Assembly (NCBI RefSeq): GCF_018343535.1
Contig: NZ_JAGYPF010000001.1
Location: forward strand, 248,001 to 312,000
Direction of reading: 5' to 3'
From: Neobacillus rhizophilus
GTDB lineage: Bacteria > Bacillota > Bacilli > Bacillales > Cytobacillaceae
DNA length: 64,000 bases
The notes under the pieces are model-generated. The model did not search any database. It saw only the letters and a program-made list of their open reading frames with translations, and had not been told where the DNA came from. A program made the position numbers and the translations under genes. Below are positions 8,274 through 16,212 of the stretch, one piece after another; the first letter of the stretch is position 1; the number at the start of each line of letters is the position of its first letter.

Positions 8274-8705
8274 ATGTTGAAAAAATATGAAGTAAGTACA
8301 TTGATCTTACGTATAGTTTTAGGTGTGACGTTCTTTATCCATGGATTTGTTAAATTTCAAGGCGGAATCGAAAATATTGCAGGTTGGTTTGCAAGTATCG
8401 GGCTGCCAGGTTTCATGGCCTATGCGGTTGGTCTTATTGAAATAGTTGGGGGTATCGCCTTAATTGTCGGATTTGGAAGCAGAATCGTTTCCGCATTATT
8501 TGTATTGTTAATGGCTGGTGCCATTTTTAAAGTAAAATTAGCAGGTGGCTTTTTGGGAAATGGTCAAGGTGCCGGTTATGAATTAGAACTTGCTTTTCTG
8601 GCCATGGCTTTATTAATTGCCATCAATAACAGCAAGTTGTTCGCTCTCGACCAACTATTATTCAATAAAGAAAAGAAAGACAATAATATTAGTAAAGCGG
8701 CTTAA
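8274..8705 (+). CDS. DoxX family membrane protein
   Basis: A 143-residue protein with four predicted membrane helices and the DoxX start LILRIVLGVTFFIHGFVKF, then GLIEIVGGIALIVG. Its start follows the esterase stop by 24 bp, with GGAGAG as ribosome site. DoxX-type proteins (CatD, MhqP) accompany catechol or quinone detoxification enzymes in Bacillus. Exact role unknown. Confidence 0.82.
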   Translation: MLKKYEVSTLILRIVLGVTFFIHGFVKFQGGIENIAGWFASIGLPGFMAYAVGLIEIVGGIALIVGFGSRIVSALFVLLMAGAIFKVKLAGGFLGNGQGAGYELELAFLAMALLIAINNSKLFALDQLLFNKEKKDNNISKAA

Positions 8706-8722
8706 TTAAAGGAGGAATAATA

Positions 8723-9499
8723 ATGCTTCCATCATTATTTATCGCACATGGCGCGCCATTATTGGCGATTGAAAACAATGAATACACACAGTTTTTAAAT
8801 CAATTAGGAAAAAATCTTCCTCGTCCAAAGGCAATTGTTATTTTTTCAGCACATTGGGAGTCCAGAGTTCAAAAGGTAAGCGATGTTGAACAATATAGTA
8901 CCATTTATGATTTTGGAGGTTTTCCTCCTGAATTATATACCATTCAATATCCTGCACAGGGAAATCATGAACTTTCGCAAGAAATAGAGAATTTGTTCAA
9001 CGAGAATGAGGTTCCGTTTGAAACCGAAATGCAGCGGGGCCTGGATCACGGTTCTTGGGTTGTTCTTAGGATGCTTTATCCAAACGCAGATATCCCAGTT
9101 ATTGCAATGTCGGTAAATCCTATTTTGTCGCCTGAGGAACAGTATAAAATCGGCAAAACTTTATCCGGCCTAAGAGAAAAAGATATCTTAATCATTGCCA
9201 GCGGGGGAACATCGCATAACTTAAGAGCCGTCAATTGGGCCGATAGCGGAGTGGACCAATGGGCGCTCGAATTTGAAGACTGGCTTGCCTACCATCTGAA
9301 CCATTGGGACCTAGACTCATTATTCCAATATGATACCTTAGCTCCAAATGCGGAATATGCCGTTCCTCCATATGGAAGAGAACACTTTATCCCGCTGTTT
9401 TACGCGATGGGTGCCGCCGACAATGCGAAAAAAGCAGCCTTGCTGCACCGCAGCTTCCGATATGGAAACTTGACACATAGTGTTTGGCAATTTGGATAA
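8723..9499 (+). CDS. Extradiol ring-cleavage dioxygenase, DODA/LigB type
   Basis: A 258-residue class III extradiol dioxygenase-like enzyme. Metal-binding histidines lie in LFIAHGAP and FSAHWES, with further conserved histidines in GLDHGSWV and GGTSHNL and a tail PLFYAMGA. Family members are DODA and YgiD, which open catechol rings such as DOPA. Third gene of the esterase/DoxX operon (18 bp gap, GGAGG site). The combination suggests ring opening and ester or lactone hydrolysis of an aromatic compound sensed by the cupin regulator; the substrate is not shown. Confidence 0.85.
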   Translation: MLPSLFIAHGAPLLAIENNEYTQFLNQLGKNLPRPKAIVIFSAHWESRVQKVSDVEQYSTIYDFGGFPPELYTIQYPAQGNHELSQEIENLFNENEVPFETEMQRGLDHGSWVVLRMLYPNADIPVIAMSVNPILSPEEQYKIGKTLSGLREKDILIIASGGTSHNLRAVNWADSGVDQWALEFEDWLAYHLNHWDLDSLFQYDTLAPNAEYAVPPYGREHFIPLFYAMGAADNAKKAALLHRSFRYGNLTHSVWQFG

Positions 9500-9526
9500 T
9501 TATTTATAGATTCAAATACATTTAAC

Positions 9527-9578
9527 AAGCCGACAGTGAAATGACTATACATTTAGTCCATTGCACTGTCGGCTTTGG
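9527..9578 (+). terminator. Long hairpin terminator after the dioxygenase operon
   Basis: Perfect 12-bp arms AAGCCGACAGTG (9527-9538) and CACTGTCGGCTT (9564-9575), with an inner AATGACT/AGTCCATT pairing. The T-run is short. Confidence 0.7.
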
Positions 9579-9625
9579 TATTATATAGAAAGGTATACAT
9601 ATCAGTTTTTTGGAGGAGTGTCTGT

Positions 9626-11215
9626 ATGGCGAAGACAATTTTCACGAACGGAAAAATCTATACGCTGGATGAACTTCAGCCCTTGGCAGAGGCAGTTGTA
9701 GTGGAGAATGGAAGAATTGTTGATTTAGGTACTCATGCTGAAATGACTCTTCAATGGGGAAGAGATGGGTCTCGTGTTGTTGATTTGCAAGGAAGGACGG
9801 TTACTCCCGGACTGATTGACAGTCATCTGCATCTTTCTGGCGTGGCCTTTAATTTCTTAGACCTTGATTTAACAGGGGTCAAATCGAAAAAGGAAATGCT
9901 CGATAAATTGCGTTCAAAATCTGACAGCATTCCACCCGGAAAATGGCTGGTCGGAATGGGCTGGGATGAGAATTTGTTTACCGATGGCGGAATTCCGACT
10001 ATAGAAGAGCTGGATTATGCTGCACCGCATTGTCCAATTTATTTAAAACGAATTTGCCACCACGCCTTTTTAGTAAACAGTAAGGCTCTTAAAGTGTCTG
10101 GTTACCACCCTGCCATTGAGGTTCCTGTCGGGGGAACGGTTGTATTAGACCCTATTACGGAAAAACCAACAGGAATGATTTTGGAATCAGCATCTAAACT
10201 ATTTACCAATCATATTCCGGAGAAAAGCTATGAAGAGTTAAAAAGCGGTTTAGAGAAGGCAATGAATTATGCTGTAAAAAAAGGGTTAACAAGTGTCCAC
10301 ACGAATGACCCAGCCTTTTTTGGCGGATTAGAGCAAACCTATAGAATGTATGATGAATTAAATAATCAGGAAGGTAAAGCCTTACGCTGCAATCTTTTGA
10401 TCGATTATCCTTATCTTCAAGCATTGAAGGATAGAGGAATGTATGCCGGTTACGGGAATGAGAAATTGCAAATCGGCTCTATCAAAATATTCGCTGACGG
10501 CGCGTTTGGCAGAAGAACGGCTCTATTATCTGAGCCATATCATGATCAACCTGGTGCGTATGGGGATGCAATGCTTAGCCAAGAAAAACTATATGAGATC
10601 GTGAAAAACGTTAGGGAACATGGCATGCCAATTGCCGTACATACTATTGGTGATCAAGCATTGGAAAATGTTCTGGATGTGCTTGAGCAATTCCCGGCGG
10701 TCGAGTATCGTGACCGGATTATCCATGTTTCTTTGGTAAGGCCGGATTTGATTAAGAGGTTGGCAGTGCCAAGCCGAATTGCTGATATTCAACCAAGATT
10801 TGTGGTCGGAGATTATCCATGGATTAAGGAAAGATTAGGGGAGAAGCGGGAGCAGTATTTGTATGCTTGGAAATCGTTGCTTGCGGCAGGTGTCATTTGT
10901 GCGGGTGGTTCTGATGCCCCAGTTGAACCTGTGGACCCTTTATTAGGTATTCATTCAGCAATAACTCGGAGAGCCCCATGGGATTCCCATGAAGGTTGGA
11001 ATGCCGGAGAAAAGCTATCTATACAGGAAGCTATTAGATTGTTTACAGTTGGTGGTGCCTACGCTACCAACGAAGAAACTTTAAAAGGAACAATTTCTAG
11101 AGGAAAGCTGGCGGATATGACAGTTTATTCGAAAAATCTATTCGAACTTGAAGACCCTGATGAACTGCTGCAAACTTCGGTTGAAATGACGATTATTGAT
11201 GGAGAAATACAATAA
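9626..11215 (+). CDS. Amidohydrolase family protein (YtcJ-like)
   Basis: A 529-residue metal-dependent hydrolase. An N-terminal beta sandwich (IFTNGKIYTLDE) precedes the TIM barrel, whose first metal ligands are DSHLHLSG. Later family motifs are IKIFADGAFG, AVHTIGDQAL, GGSDAPVEPVDPL and the closing strand GKLADMTVYS. I use ATG 9626, preceded by GGAGGAG; an upstream in-frame start would lie in the terminator. The YtcJ/N-substituted formamide deformylase group acts on amide-like bonds; substrate unknown. It stands alone between terminators. Confidence 0.85.
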   Translation: MAKTIFTNGKIYTLDELQPLAEAVVVENGRIVDLGTHAEMTLQWGRDGSRVVDLQGRTVTPGLIDSHLHLSGVAFNFLDLDLTGVKSKKEMLDKLRSKSDSIPPGKWLVGMGWDENLFTDGGIPTIEELDYAAPHCPIYLKRICHHAFLVNSKALKVSGYHPAIEVPVGGTVVLDPITEKPTGMILESASKLFTNHIPEKSYEELKSGLEKAMNYAVKKGLTSVHTNDPAFFGGLEQTYRMYDELNNQEGKALRCNLLIDYPYLQALKDRGMYAGYGNEKLQIGSIKIFADGAFGRRTALLSEPYHDQPGAYGDAMLSQEKLYEIVKNVREHGMPIAVHTIGDQALENVLDVLEQFPAVEYRDRIIHVSLVRPDLIKRLAVPSRIADIQPRFVVGDYPWIKERLGEKREQYLYAWKSLLAAGVICAGGSDAPVEPVDPLLGIHSAITRRAPWDSHEGWNAGEKLSIQEAIRLFTVGGAYATNEETLKGTISRGKLADMTVYSKNLFELEDPDELLQTSVEMTIIDGEIQ

Positions 11216-11224
11216 AATTAAATT

Positions 11225-11259
11225 AATTCCTTCCCAATAAATGAAATTGGGAAGGAATT
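11225..11259. terminator. Shared hairpin between convergent genes
   Basis: Perfect 14-bp arms AATTCCTTCCCAAT (11225-11238) and ATTGGGAAGGAATT (11246-11259) lie between two convergent genes. T-runs are weak on both sides. Confidence 0.65.
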
Positions 11260-11269
11260 ATATAAACCC

Positions 11270-11638
11270 CTATTCATCTTTTGGTGCAGAGCCCATAAAG
11301 GATCCATCAAAGAAAGTTGCCATCATAATTGTGCCGTCTTGAGATATAAAAGGTACCCCTACAATTGTAATTCCATAAGAATTATGTACAAGTACTTCAG
11401 TGTTATTTATCCCTCTCCAGTTATCTCCATCCTTAATAATAGAAAGTTTTGTTTTTTTAAATTCCTGACTGCTGATTAAATTTGCAATTATTTTGTTTTT
11501 CTGTGCCCCGTAAATAGGAGTAACATCATGACAAGTACAATTTTCATCTTCCGCTGCTTTTACAGGATTACCGGGTGCAGCAAAAAGGGAAAGAGCAATA
11601 AATCCACCACAAATAACGGTCAACATTTTTTTCTTCAT
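11270..11638 (-). CDS. Secreted small protein with CTCH motif
   Basis: A 122-residue protein with a clear Sec signal peptide: MKKKM, a hydrophobic core (VICGGFIALSLFA) and a likely cleavage after VKA near residue 28. The mature part starts acidic with ENCTCHD and continues with ANLISSQEFKKTKLSI and two short beta-rich stretches. GGAGGAAAAAA precedes the start. The middle faintly recalls the N-terminal part of halocin-C8-like precursor proteins, but I do not rely on this. The CxCH could bind metal or form a disulfide. Confidence 0.65.
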   Translation of the reverse strand: MKKKMLTVICGGFIALSLFAAPGNPVKAAEDENCTCHDVTPIYGAQKNKIIANLISSQEFKKTKLSIIKDGDNWRGINNTEVLVHNSYGITIVGVPFISQDGTIMMATFFDGSFMGSAPKDE

Positions 11639-11834
11639 ACTTTTTTCCTCCTTTAATTAAACTCTGTACTATCATTCTATTTATTTCGACAATCTCCTTC
11701 AAAATACCCGGTAATATTTTTGAAAAACACCAAAATATATGCCGAAATTGTGTCTGTTGCCCTAAAAGTTGTCAATTTATCCTAAATAAGGTCTAATAGA
11801 ATTAGTATTTTCGTATGGTAAAGGGGAATCATGT

Positions 11835-12935
11835 GTGGGGTTTTTTGCAGGTGTTTTAGTAATCTATAATTTACTTTTGTTCTATATCGGCTGGAATGGC
11901 TGGAAATGGATGAAAACATTTATTATCGGAAAAAATCGGGCAAGGTTTATCTACTGGCTGATCCTCGTTTTTGTTGCCTATACCTTTGTCTACGCCAGGT
12001 TTTTGGATGACAGTGCCATCTTTACATGGCTTGGCGGGATTTGGCTGGGGATTTTTTATTATTCGGTTTTGCTGCTTCCATTTGTGAATCTTTTTGTATT
12101 TTTAACACGGTTTACCTGTATTCAAAAAGAAAAGGTTGTAAAATGGTCCGGTTTTACCACTGTATTGATTATTTCCGGATTATTTGCAGTAGGCTTATAC
12201 AATGCCTTTACTCCTGTCGTAAGAACCTATGAAATAAACATTCCGAAGCATGTGGAAGCGGTAAAAAGTCTTAACATTGTCATGGCATCCGACATGCATT
12301 TTAGTGAGATGTCGGGGGCGAACCACGCTAAAAATCTTGTTAAACACATCAATGCCTTGAAACCTGACCTTGTGCTCTTTCCGGGGGATATTATTGATGA
12401 TGATGTGGATCCTTTTCTCGATAAAGGAATTCCAGATATTTTGAAAAAGATAAAAGCACCGGTTTATGCCTCTATGGGGAATCATGACCGGGAGGACCCT
12501 GGGATTGATCTGATTAAAATTTTTAATAACAGCGGTATGAGGTTAATGGCAGATGAAGTAATTGTTTTAGATAATGGGATTACCTTGGTTGGCAGGAAAG
12601 ACCGCGGTTATCAGGATGTGGTTAGGATGAAGCTTTCCGATTTAATGAAACAGGTGGATTTATCAAAACCGGTTATTCTCCTTGACCACCAGCCGTATGA
12701 TTTGGATGTTGCCGAAAATAATGGAGTAGACCTGATGGTGTCTGGACATACTCACCGCGGACAATTGTTTCCGGCTAATTTGATAACAAATAAGATTTAT
12801 GAAAATGATTGGGGCTATCTAAAAAAAGGACAGCTACATTCGATAGTCACGTCGGGATATGGTTTCTGGGGAACGCCCTTAAGAATTGGTACTCAGTCTG
12901 AAATTGTTCAACTAAAATTGAAGTTTATAAAATAG
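11835..12935 (+). CDS. Membrane-anchored metallophosphoesterase
   Basis: A 366-residue protein. Residues 1 to about 125 hold four hydrophobic helices. The rest is a calcineurin-like phosphoesterase: DMHFSE (first metal ligands), FPGDIIDD, MGNHDRE and SGHTHRGQ, with STSGYGFWG-type endings seen as VTSGYGFWGTP. The start is GTG 11835 with AAGGGG 9 bp upstream. Related B. subtilis proteins (YkoQ/YkuE group) act at the cell surface; here the catalytic domain follows the last helix and may face outside. Monocistronic. Confidence 0.85.
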   Translation: MGFFAGVLVIYNLLLFYIGWNGWKWMKTFIIGKNRARFIYWLILVFVAYTFVYARFLDDSAIFTWLGGIWLGIFYYSVLLLPFVNLFVFLTRFTCIQKEKVVKWSGFTTVLIISGLFAVGLYNAFTPVVRTYEINIPKHVEAVKSLNIVMASDMHFSEMSGANHAKNLVKHINALKPDLVLFPGDIIDDDVDPFLDKGIPDILKKIKAPVYASMGNHDREDPGIDLIKIFNNSGMRLMADEVIVLDNGITLVGRKDRGYQDVVRMKLSDLMKQVDLSKPVILLDHQPYDLDVAENNGVDLMVSGHTHRGQLFPANLITNKIYENDWGYLKKGQLHSIVTSGYGFWGTPLRIGTQSEIVQLKLKFIK

Positions 12936-12938
12936 CGG

Positions 12939-12986
12939 AGAACCAAATTGGTATTTTTCAAATAAATCCCAATTTGGTTCTTTTTC
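12939..12986 (+). terminator. Terminator after the metallophosphoesterase gene
   Basis: Perfect 13-bp stem AGAACCAAATTGG (12939-12951) / CCAATTTGGTTCT (12969-12981) and T-run. Confidence 0.9.
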
Positions 12987-13079
12987 TATTTATTATCGGG
13001 CAGGAATTTTTCATTAGAATAAAGAAAATATTGTTGGAGCCAGATTGGTGTTCTTAGGATGGTTGATTTGGAGGGTTTT

Positions 13080-13562
13080 ATGATTTTAGACGATTCGGTT
13101 GTTCATTTTTTAAGAAAAACAGAACCGCTTTATATACATCTTGCTGTCGCCAATTCTGAAGGGCGTTCCTATTCCGTCGGGGGTTTTGGTGTGCAAACAA
13201 ATGAAGGGAAGGACCAGCTTAAAATTTTCATACTTAAATCACAAGCAAAGAAGGTTTTATCTTTTATTCATTCAGGTTCTGGGAGAATTTCGAGCTTATT
13301 AACGGATGGTTTTACGAATGAATCCTATCAAATAAAAGGGAGTTATATAGAATCAAAATTGTGTACTGAGGAGGATAATGAATTCTTATCACGGTATCGG
13401 AAAGGCAGCCTAAAGCTTTTTCCAAAAATGTACGACAAATTTCCATTGTCAGCTACGATTTGTGATTCCTTATCGTATTATGTAGAACAAGTTTATGTCC
13501 AAACACCCGGTCCTTATGCCGGGAGTAGGTATGAAAAAGGAGTGGACACCCATGATACCTGA
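13080..13562 (+). CDS. PPOX-fold (pyridoxamine phosphate oxidase-like) small protein
   Basis: A 160-residue protein. The segment YIHLAVANSEGRSYSVGGFGV looks like the first strands of a split beta-barrel flavin-binding fold, but the family match is weak. The start is ATG 13080, set by GGAGGG at 13070-13075; an upstream ATG at 13059 has no comparable site. Its end overlaps the start of the next gene by 11 bp, so the pair is likely co-translated and may act together as a sensor and its partner. No catalytic residues can be named. Confidence 0.6.
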   Translation: MILDDSVVHFLRKTEPLYIHLAVANSEGRSYSVGGFGVQTNEGKDQLKIFILKSQAKKVLSFIHSGSGRISSLLTDGFTNESYQIKGSYIESKLCTEEDNEFLSRYRKGSLKLFPKMYDKFPLSATICDSLSYYVEQVYVQTPGPYAGSRYEKGVDTHDT

Positions 13563-14712
13563 GGAAATGCATCCGGCCTTAATGGGAGTAGTACCAGCAA
13601 CCATAATTACTAGCAATAAGGATGGAGTACCCAATATTACAAATATCGCCAGGATATGGTTTGTTGATTCTCATCATGTTGCCATCGCCAACCATATGTT
13701 AAACAAGAGCATTCAAAATTTGCGCCACAATCGATTTGCCTTTATTCGGACAATGGATACTAATACATTTACCACATGGGAACTGGATGTAGAATACGAG
13801 GGTTCAAATTTGGACGGAGCAATTTTCACGGAAATGAAGAAGCAATATGAGGTTCTCTCGATGATGCTGGAGTCTGGCATACCTATCACTGTAAAAAGTG
13901 CTGAGGTATTCCAGGTACTGTCAGTCCGTAGTTGTGACGAAGAAAATAGTCATTTGATTTCTAATACCGATTTATATAATCCCTTATTGGAACAATTAGA
14001 GAAAAAATTAGGCTGGGATTCCTCGGGAGTATGGATAGAGGATGAAAATTCTGATGAACTACATCTTGTTACAATACGCGGAATGGAGGAGGAAATAGCA
14101 GCTACAGTTCTGAAACGGGTTGCGCAGTTGTCTCTTCAGCAAAAAAAGCCATTACGGATTTTAAATATCAGATCGCAGTTTCAATATGCAGTTACCACCT
14201 TTCTTCGCCTTCAGGATGGTCAAGAAAATTTCACCGGCCAAGACTATAGGAAAATCCACCAACATTTTATCTCCCTCCCACTTATAGGGGAACACGGGGA
14301 AGTCATTGCCGTCATTGCTTGTCAAAGCAATGATTCTGATAAATTTCGTAGGTTTGAAGAAGAGGTATTGGAGAGCTTTTCGAGAGGATTGGCAAAGTTA
14401 ATTGAAAAAAGCAGCGGAATTAATGACGAAAACGAACGTCTGAAGATAATGGAACAGGAGCTTGAACATGTCCTGTTTAAGGTCTCAAAACAGACTTCTG
14501 AGGTGAAAATTCCTTTAAGTCCAAGGGAAATCCAGGTTGCGATACAGGTCGCAAAAGGACTTTCGAATGACCAAATCGCACAAAATTTGTTCATAAGTAA
14601 GCGGACGGTCACCACCCATTTGAAAAGGATTTATCAAAAATTAGAGATAGGCTCCCGCGCTGCCTTGACAAAGTATGTTCATGAAAATGGCCTGACAGAA
14701 TCATCCACTTAA
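13552..14712 (+). CDS. PPOX-GAF-LuxR type transcriptional regulator
   Basis: About 386 residues from ATG 13552 (ribosome site AAAAAGGAG; ATG 13531 is an alternative). The N-terminal part (HPALMGVVPATIITSNKDG, then NITNIARIWFVD) is a PPOX/flavin-reductase-like split barrel. The middle looks like a GAF domain (about 165-305), followed by a helical linker. The C-terminus is a LuxR-type helix-turn-helix (LSPREIQVAIQVAKGLSN, then ISKRTVTTHLKRIYQKL). This suggests a one-component regulator sensing a cofactor, redox state or small ligand. Target genes are unknown; the DUF2269 and NAT genes lie downstream. Confidence 0.75.
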   Translation: MIPEEMHPALMGVVPATIITSNKDGVPNITNIARIWFVDSHHVAIANHMLNKSIQNLRHNRFAFIRTMDTNTFTTWELDVEYEGSNLDGAIFTEMKKQYEVLSMMLESGIPITVKSAEVFQVLSVRSCDEENSHLISNTDLYNPLLEQLEKKLGWDSSGVWIEDENSDELHLVTIRGMEEEIAATVLKRVAQLSLQQKKPLRILNIRSQFQYAVTTFLRLQDGQENFTGQDYRKIHQHFISLPLIGEHGEVIAVIACQSNDSDKFRRFEEEVLESFSRGLAKLIEKSSGINDENERLKIMEQELEHVLFKVSKQTSEVKIPLSPREIQVAIQVAKGLSNDQIAQNLFISKRTVTTHLKRIYQKLEIGSRAALTKYVHENGLTESST

Positions 14713-14748
14713 AATTACGTATTTTAACCGATATTTTTCAATTGGCAA

Positions 14749-14793
14749 ACCACTTATGATAAGTTCAAGACTTATGAATAGGTGGTGTTTTTT
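14749..14793 (+). terminator. Terminator hairpin that contains the ribosome site of the next gene
   Basis: Stem ACCACTTAT / ATAGGTGGT continues into perfect ATAAGT / ACTTAT around the loop TCAAG, followed by six T residues (14788-14793). The ATG of the next gene is at 14794, and its AGGTGG ribosome site lies in the 3' arm. Confidence 0.65.
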
Positions 14794-15249
14794 ATGGAAT
14801 GGATTGTTTTATTACATGTTGTATCGGCAGTTGTCGGGCTTGGCCCTGCTTATGCCTTTCCTTTGATTTTAAGGAAGGAAAAATCACTGGAGGAAGTAAA
14901 AAGGATGGCGGACTTGGTGACAAGATTAGAGATCCTTCCAAAAATCTTTGGCGGATTAACGTTGTTAACCGGGATATTATTGGTCTGGCTTGGCAATTAC
15001 GGCACGTTTTTTACTTTATGGATTGCGGCCGTGCTCATCTTGTTTATTTTAGCGGAAGTGGTCATCATTGGATTTCTGACTCCTGCGGCTAAAAAGCTTG
15101 CTATGACTCTAACCCAATTAACCGAACAGGGCAAATCCGAAACAAATCCAATAACTCTAGACCTTCTTTCAAAAGTGCGAAACTACCATATCGCCTCATG
15201 TGTGATTGTATTGGTGATTATTGCTCTGATGGTCTTAAAACCGGTATAA
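14794..15249 (+). CDS. DUF2269 family membrane protein
   Basis: A 151-residue protein with four membrane helices. The N-terminus WIVLLHVVSAVVGLGPAYAFP is typical of DUF2269, and the tail HIASCVIVLVIIALMVLKP forms the last helix. ATG 14794 is chosen; GTG 14782 would place the start in the ribosome site. Function unknown. The start codon follows directly on a terminator-like hairpin that would also hide the ribosome site in RNA. The NAT gene follows 13 bp downstream. Confidence 0.75.
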   Translation: MEWIVLLHVVSAVVGLGPAYAFPLILRKEKSLEEVKRMADLVTRLEILPKIFGGLTLLTGILLVWLGNYGTFFTLWIAAVLILFILAEVVIIGFLTPAAKKLAMTLTQLTEQGKSETNPITLDLLSKVRNYHIASCVIVLVIIALMVLKPV

Positions 15250-15262
15250 GGAGAGGAGAAAA

Positions 15263-16069
15263 TTGGATCAATGGACGAAAAAGTATTTATCAATATTAAA
15301 CGTTGAGGCAGCTGCACCAAACTATGAATTTTTGCAGCGCTTAGTAGAGGCTCATTTACATCGTTTACCATTTGAAGTATGCAGTAAATATTATTATTTC
15401 TCCACTAAGAAAGACAATGAGCTCATTCCCTCCAAGGAAAAGTTTTTGGATAACTTTCTTGAACGAGGCTTTGGAGGAAATTGTTATATTTTAAATATTC
15501 ATTTCGGGGAACTGCTACAATCTCTGGGATTCGAAGCAAAATTTGTCCGTGCTAGAGGCGGAAATAACCATTTAGCATTGATGGTGACAATCGAGGGTAA
15601 ATCCTATTATTCAGATGTCGGGTACATGGCCCCGTTGTTCGAACCGCTATTAATTGAGAAGGAGCCCTATTTGATTCGCTGCGGCGAAGAAATTATCATA
15701 AAAAAAGAAAAAGAGCTTGAATATCTGATTGATAGGAGAACTGGCGGGAAAAGTTTTGTCGTCAAAACAATAGAATGGGTTCCAGTACAGCTTGAGAGTT
15801 TTAAAGAAGATATTTTCCATTCCCATCGGGATGAGGGGGAAAACCCATTTATGCGCAGGATTGTAGCGACCATCTTTAAGGAACGGGTTAGCTATGCAGT
15901 CGTGAATTCGAAACTAATCATCAAATCGGACCAGCATATCCAAGTCCAGAACTTCGAAGATAAGGACGAATGGCTCAACATGATGCAATCAACCTTTAAC
16001 CTACACAAACAAGACCTTGAATTTGCGCTAAATTTCCTAAAAGAACGTAATGTCTTGAGTTTTAATTAA
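15263..16069 (+). CDS. Arylamine N-acetyltransferase
   Basis: A 268-residue NAT-family enzyme that moves acetyl from acetyl-CoA to aromatic amines or hydrazines. The catalytic triad is visible: Cys74 in GGNCY, His in GGNNHLAL and Asp in YSDVG. The N-terminal HLHRLPFEV matches the family LPFEN region. TTG start with AAGGAGAGGAG upstream. It follows the DUF2269 gene by 13 bp and is probably co-transcribed. Length is normal for the family. Confidence 0.88.
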   Translation: MDQWTKKYLSILNVEAAAPNYEFLQRLVEAHLHRLPFEVCSKYYYFSTKKDNELIPSKEKFLDNFLERGFGGNCYILNIHFGELLQSLGFEAKFVRARGGNNHLALMVTIEGKSYYSDVGYMAPLFEPLLIEKEPYLIRCGEEIIIKKEKELEYLIDRRTGGKSFVVKTIEWVPVQLESFKEDIFHSHRDEGENPFMRRIVATIFKERVSYAVVNSKLIIKSDQHIQVQNFEDKDEWLNMMQSTFNLHKQDLEFALNFLKERNVLSFN

Positions 16070-16090
16070 AAATATATATTATACCGAAGA

Positions 16091-16137
16091 GTCAAGCGAT
16101 ATGAAAAAATTACCATATTGCTTGACACTTTTCTTTT
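16091..16137 (+). terminator. Terminator after the NAT gene
   Basis: GTCAAGCGATATG (16091-16103) pairs with CATATTGCTTGAC (16114-16126) with one G-T pair, followed by a T-rich run. Confidence 0.85.
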
Positions 16138-16149
16138 TCATAGATTAAT

Positions 16150-16164
16150 ATGTAAGCGCATACA
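16150..16164 (+). promoter_or_regulatory. cre site (CcpA operator) upstream of the acyl-CoA ligase gene
   Basis: ATGTAAGCGCATACA fits the B. subtilis cre consensus WTGNAANCGNWNNCW at every defined position. It lies about 50 bp before the ligase start, so carbon catabolite control of the lipid cluster is likely. Confidence 0.7.
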
Positions 16165-16212
16165 CTTTTTCTATATGCCTATTTTTCTGAACAATAGAAT
16201 AAGGAGGGGACA

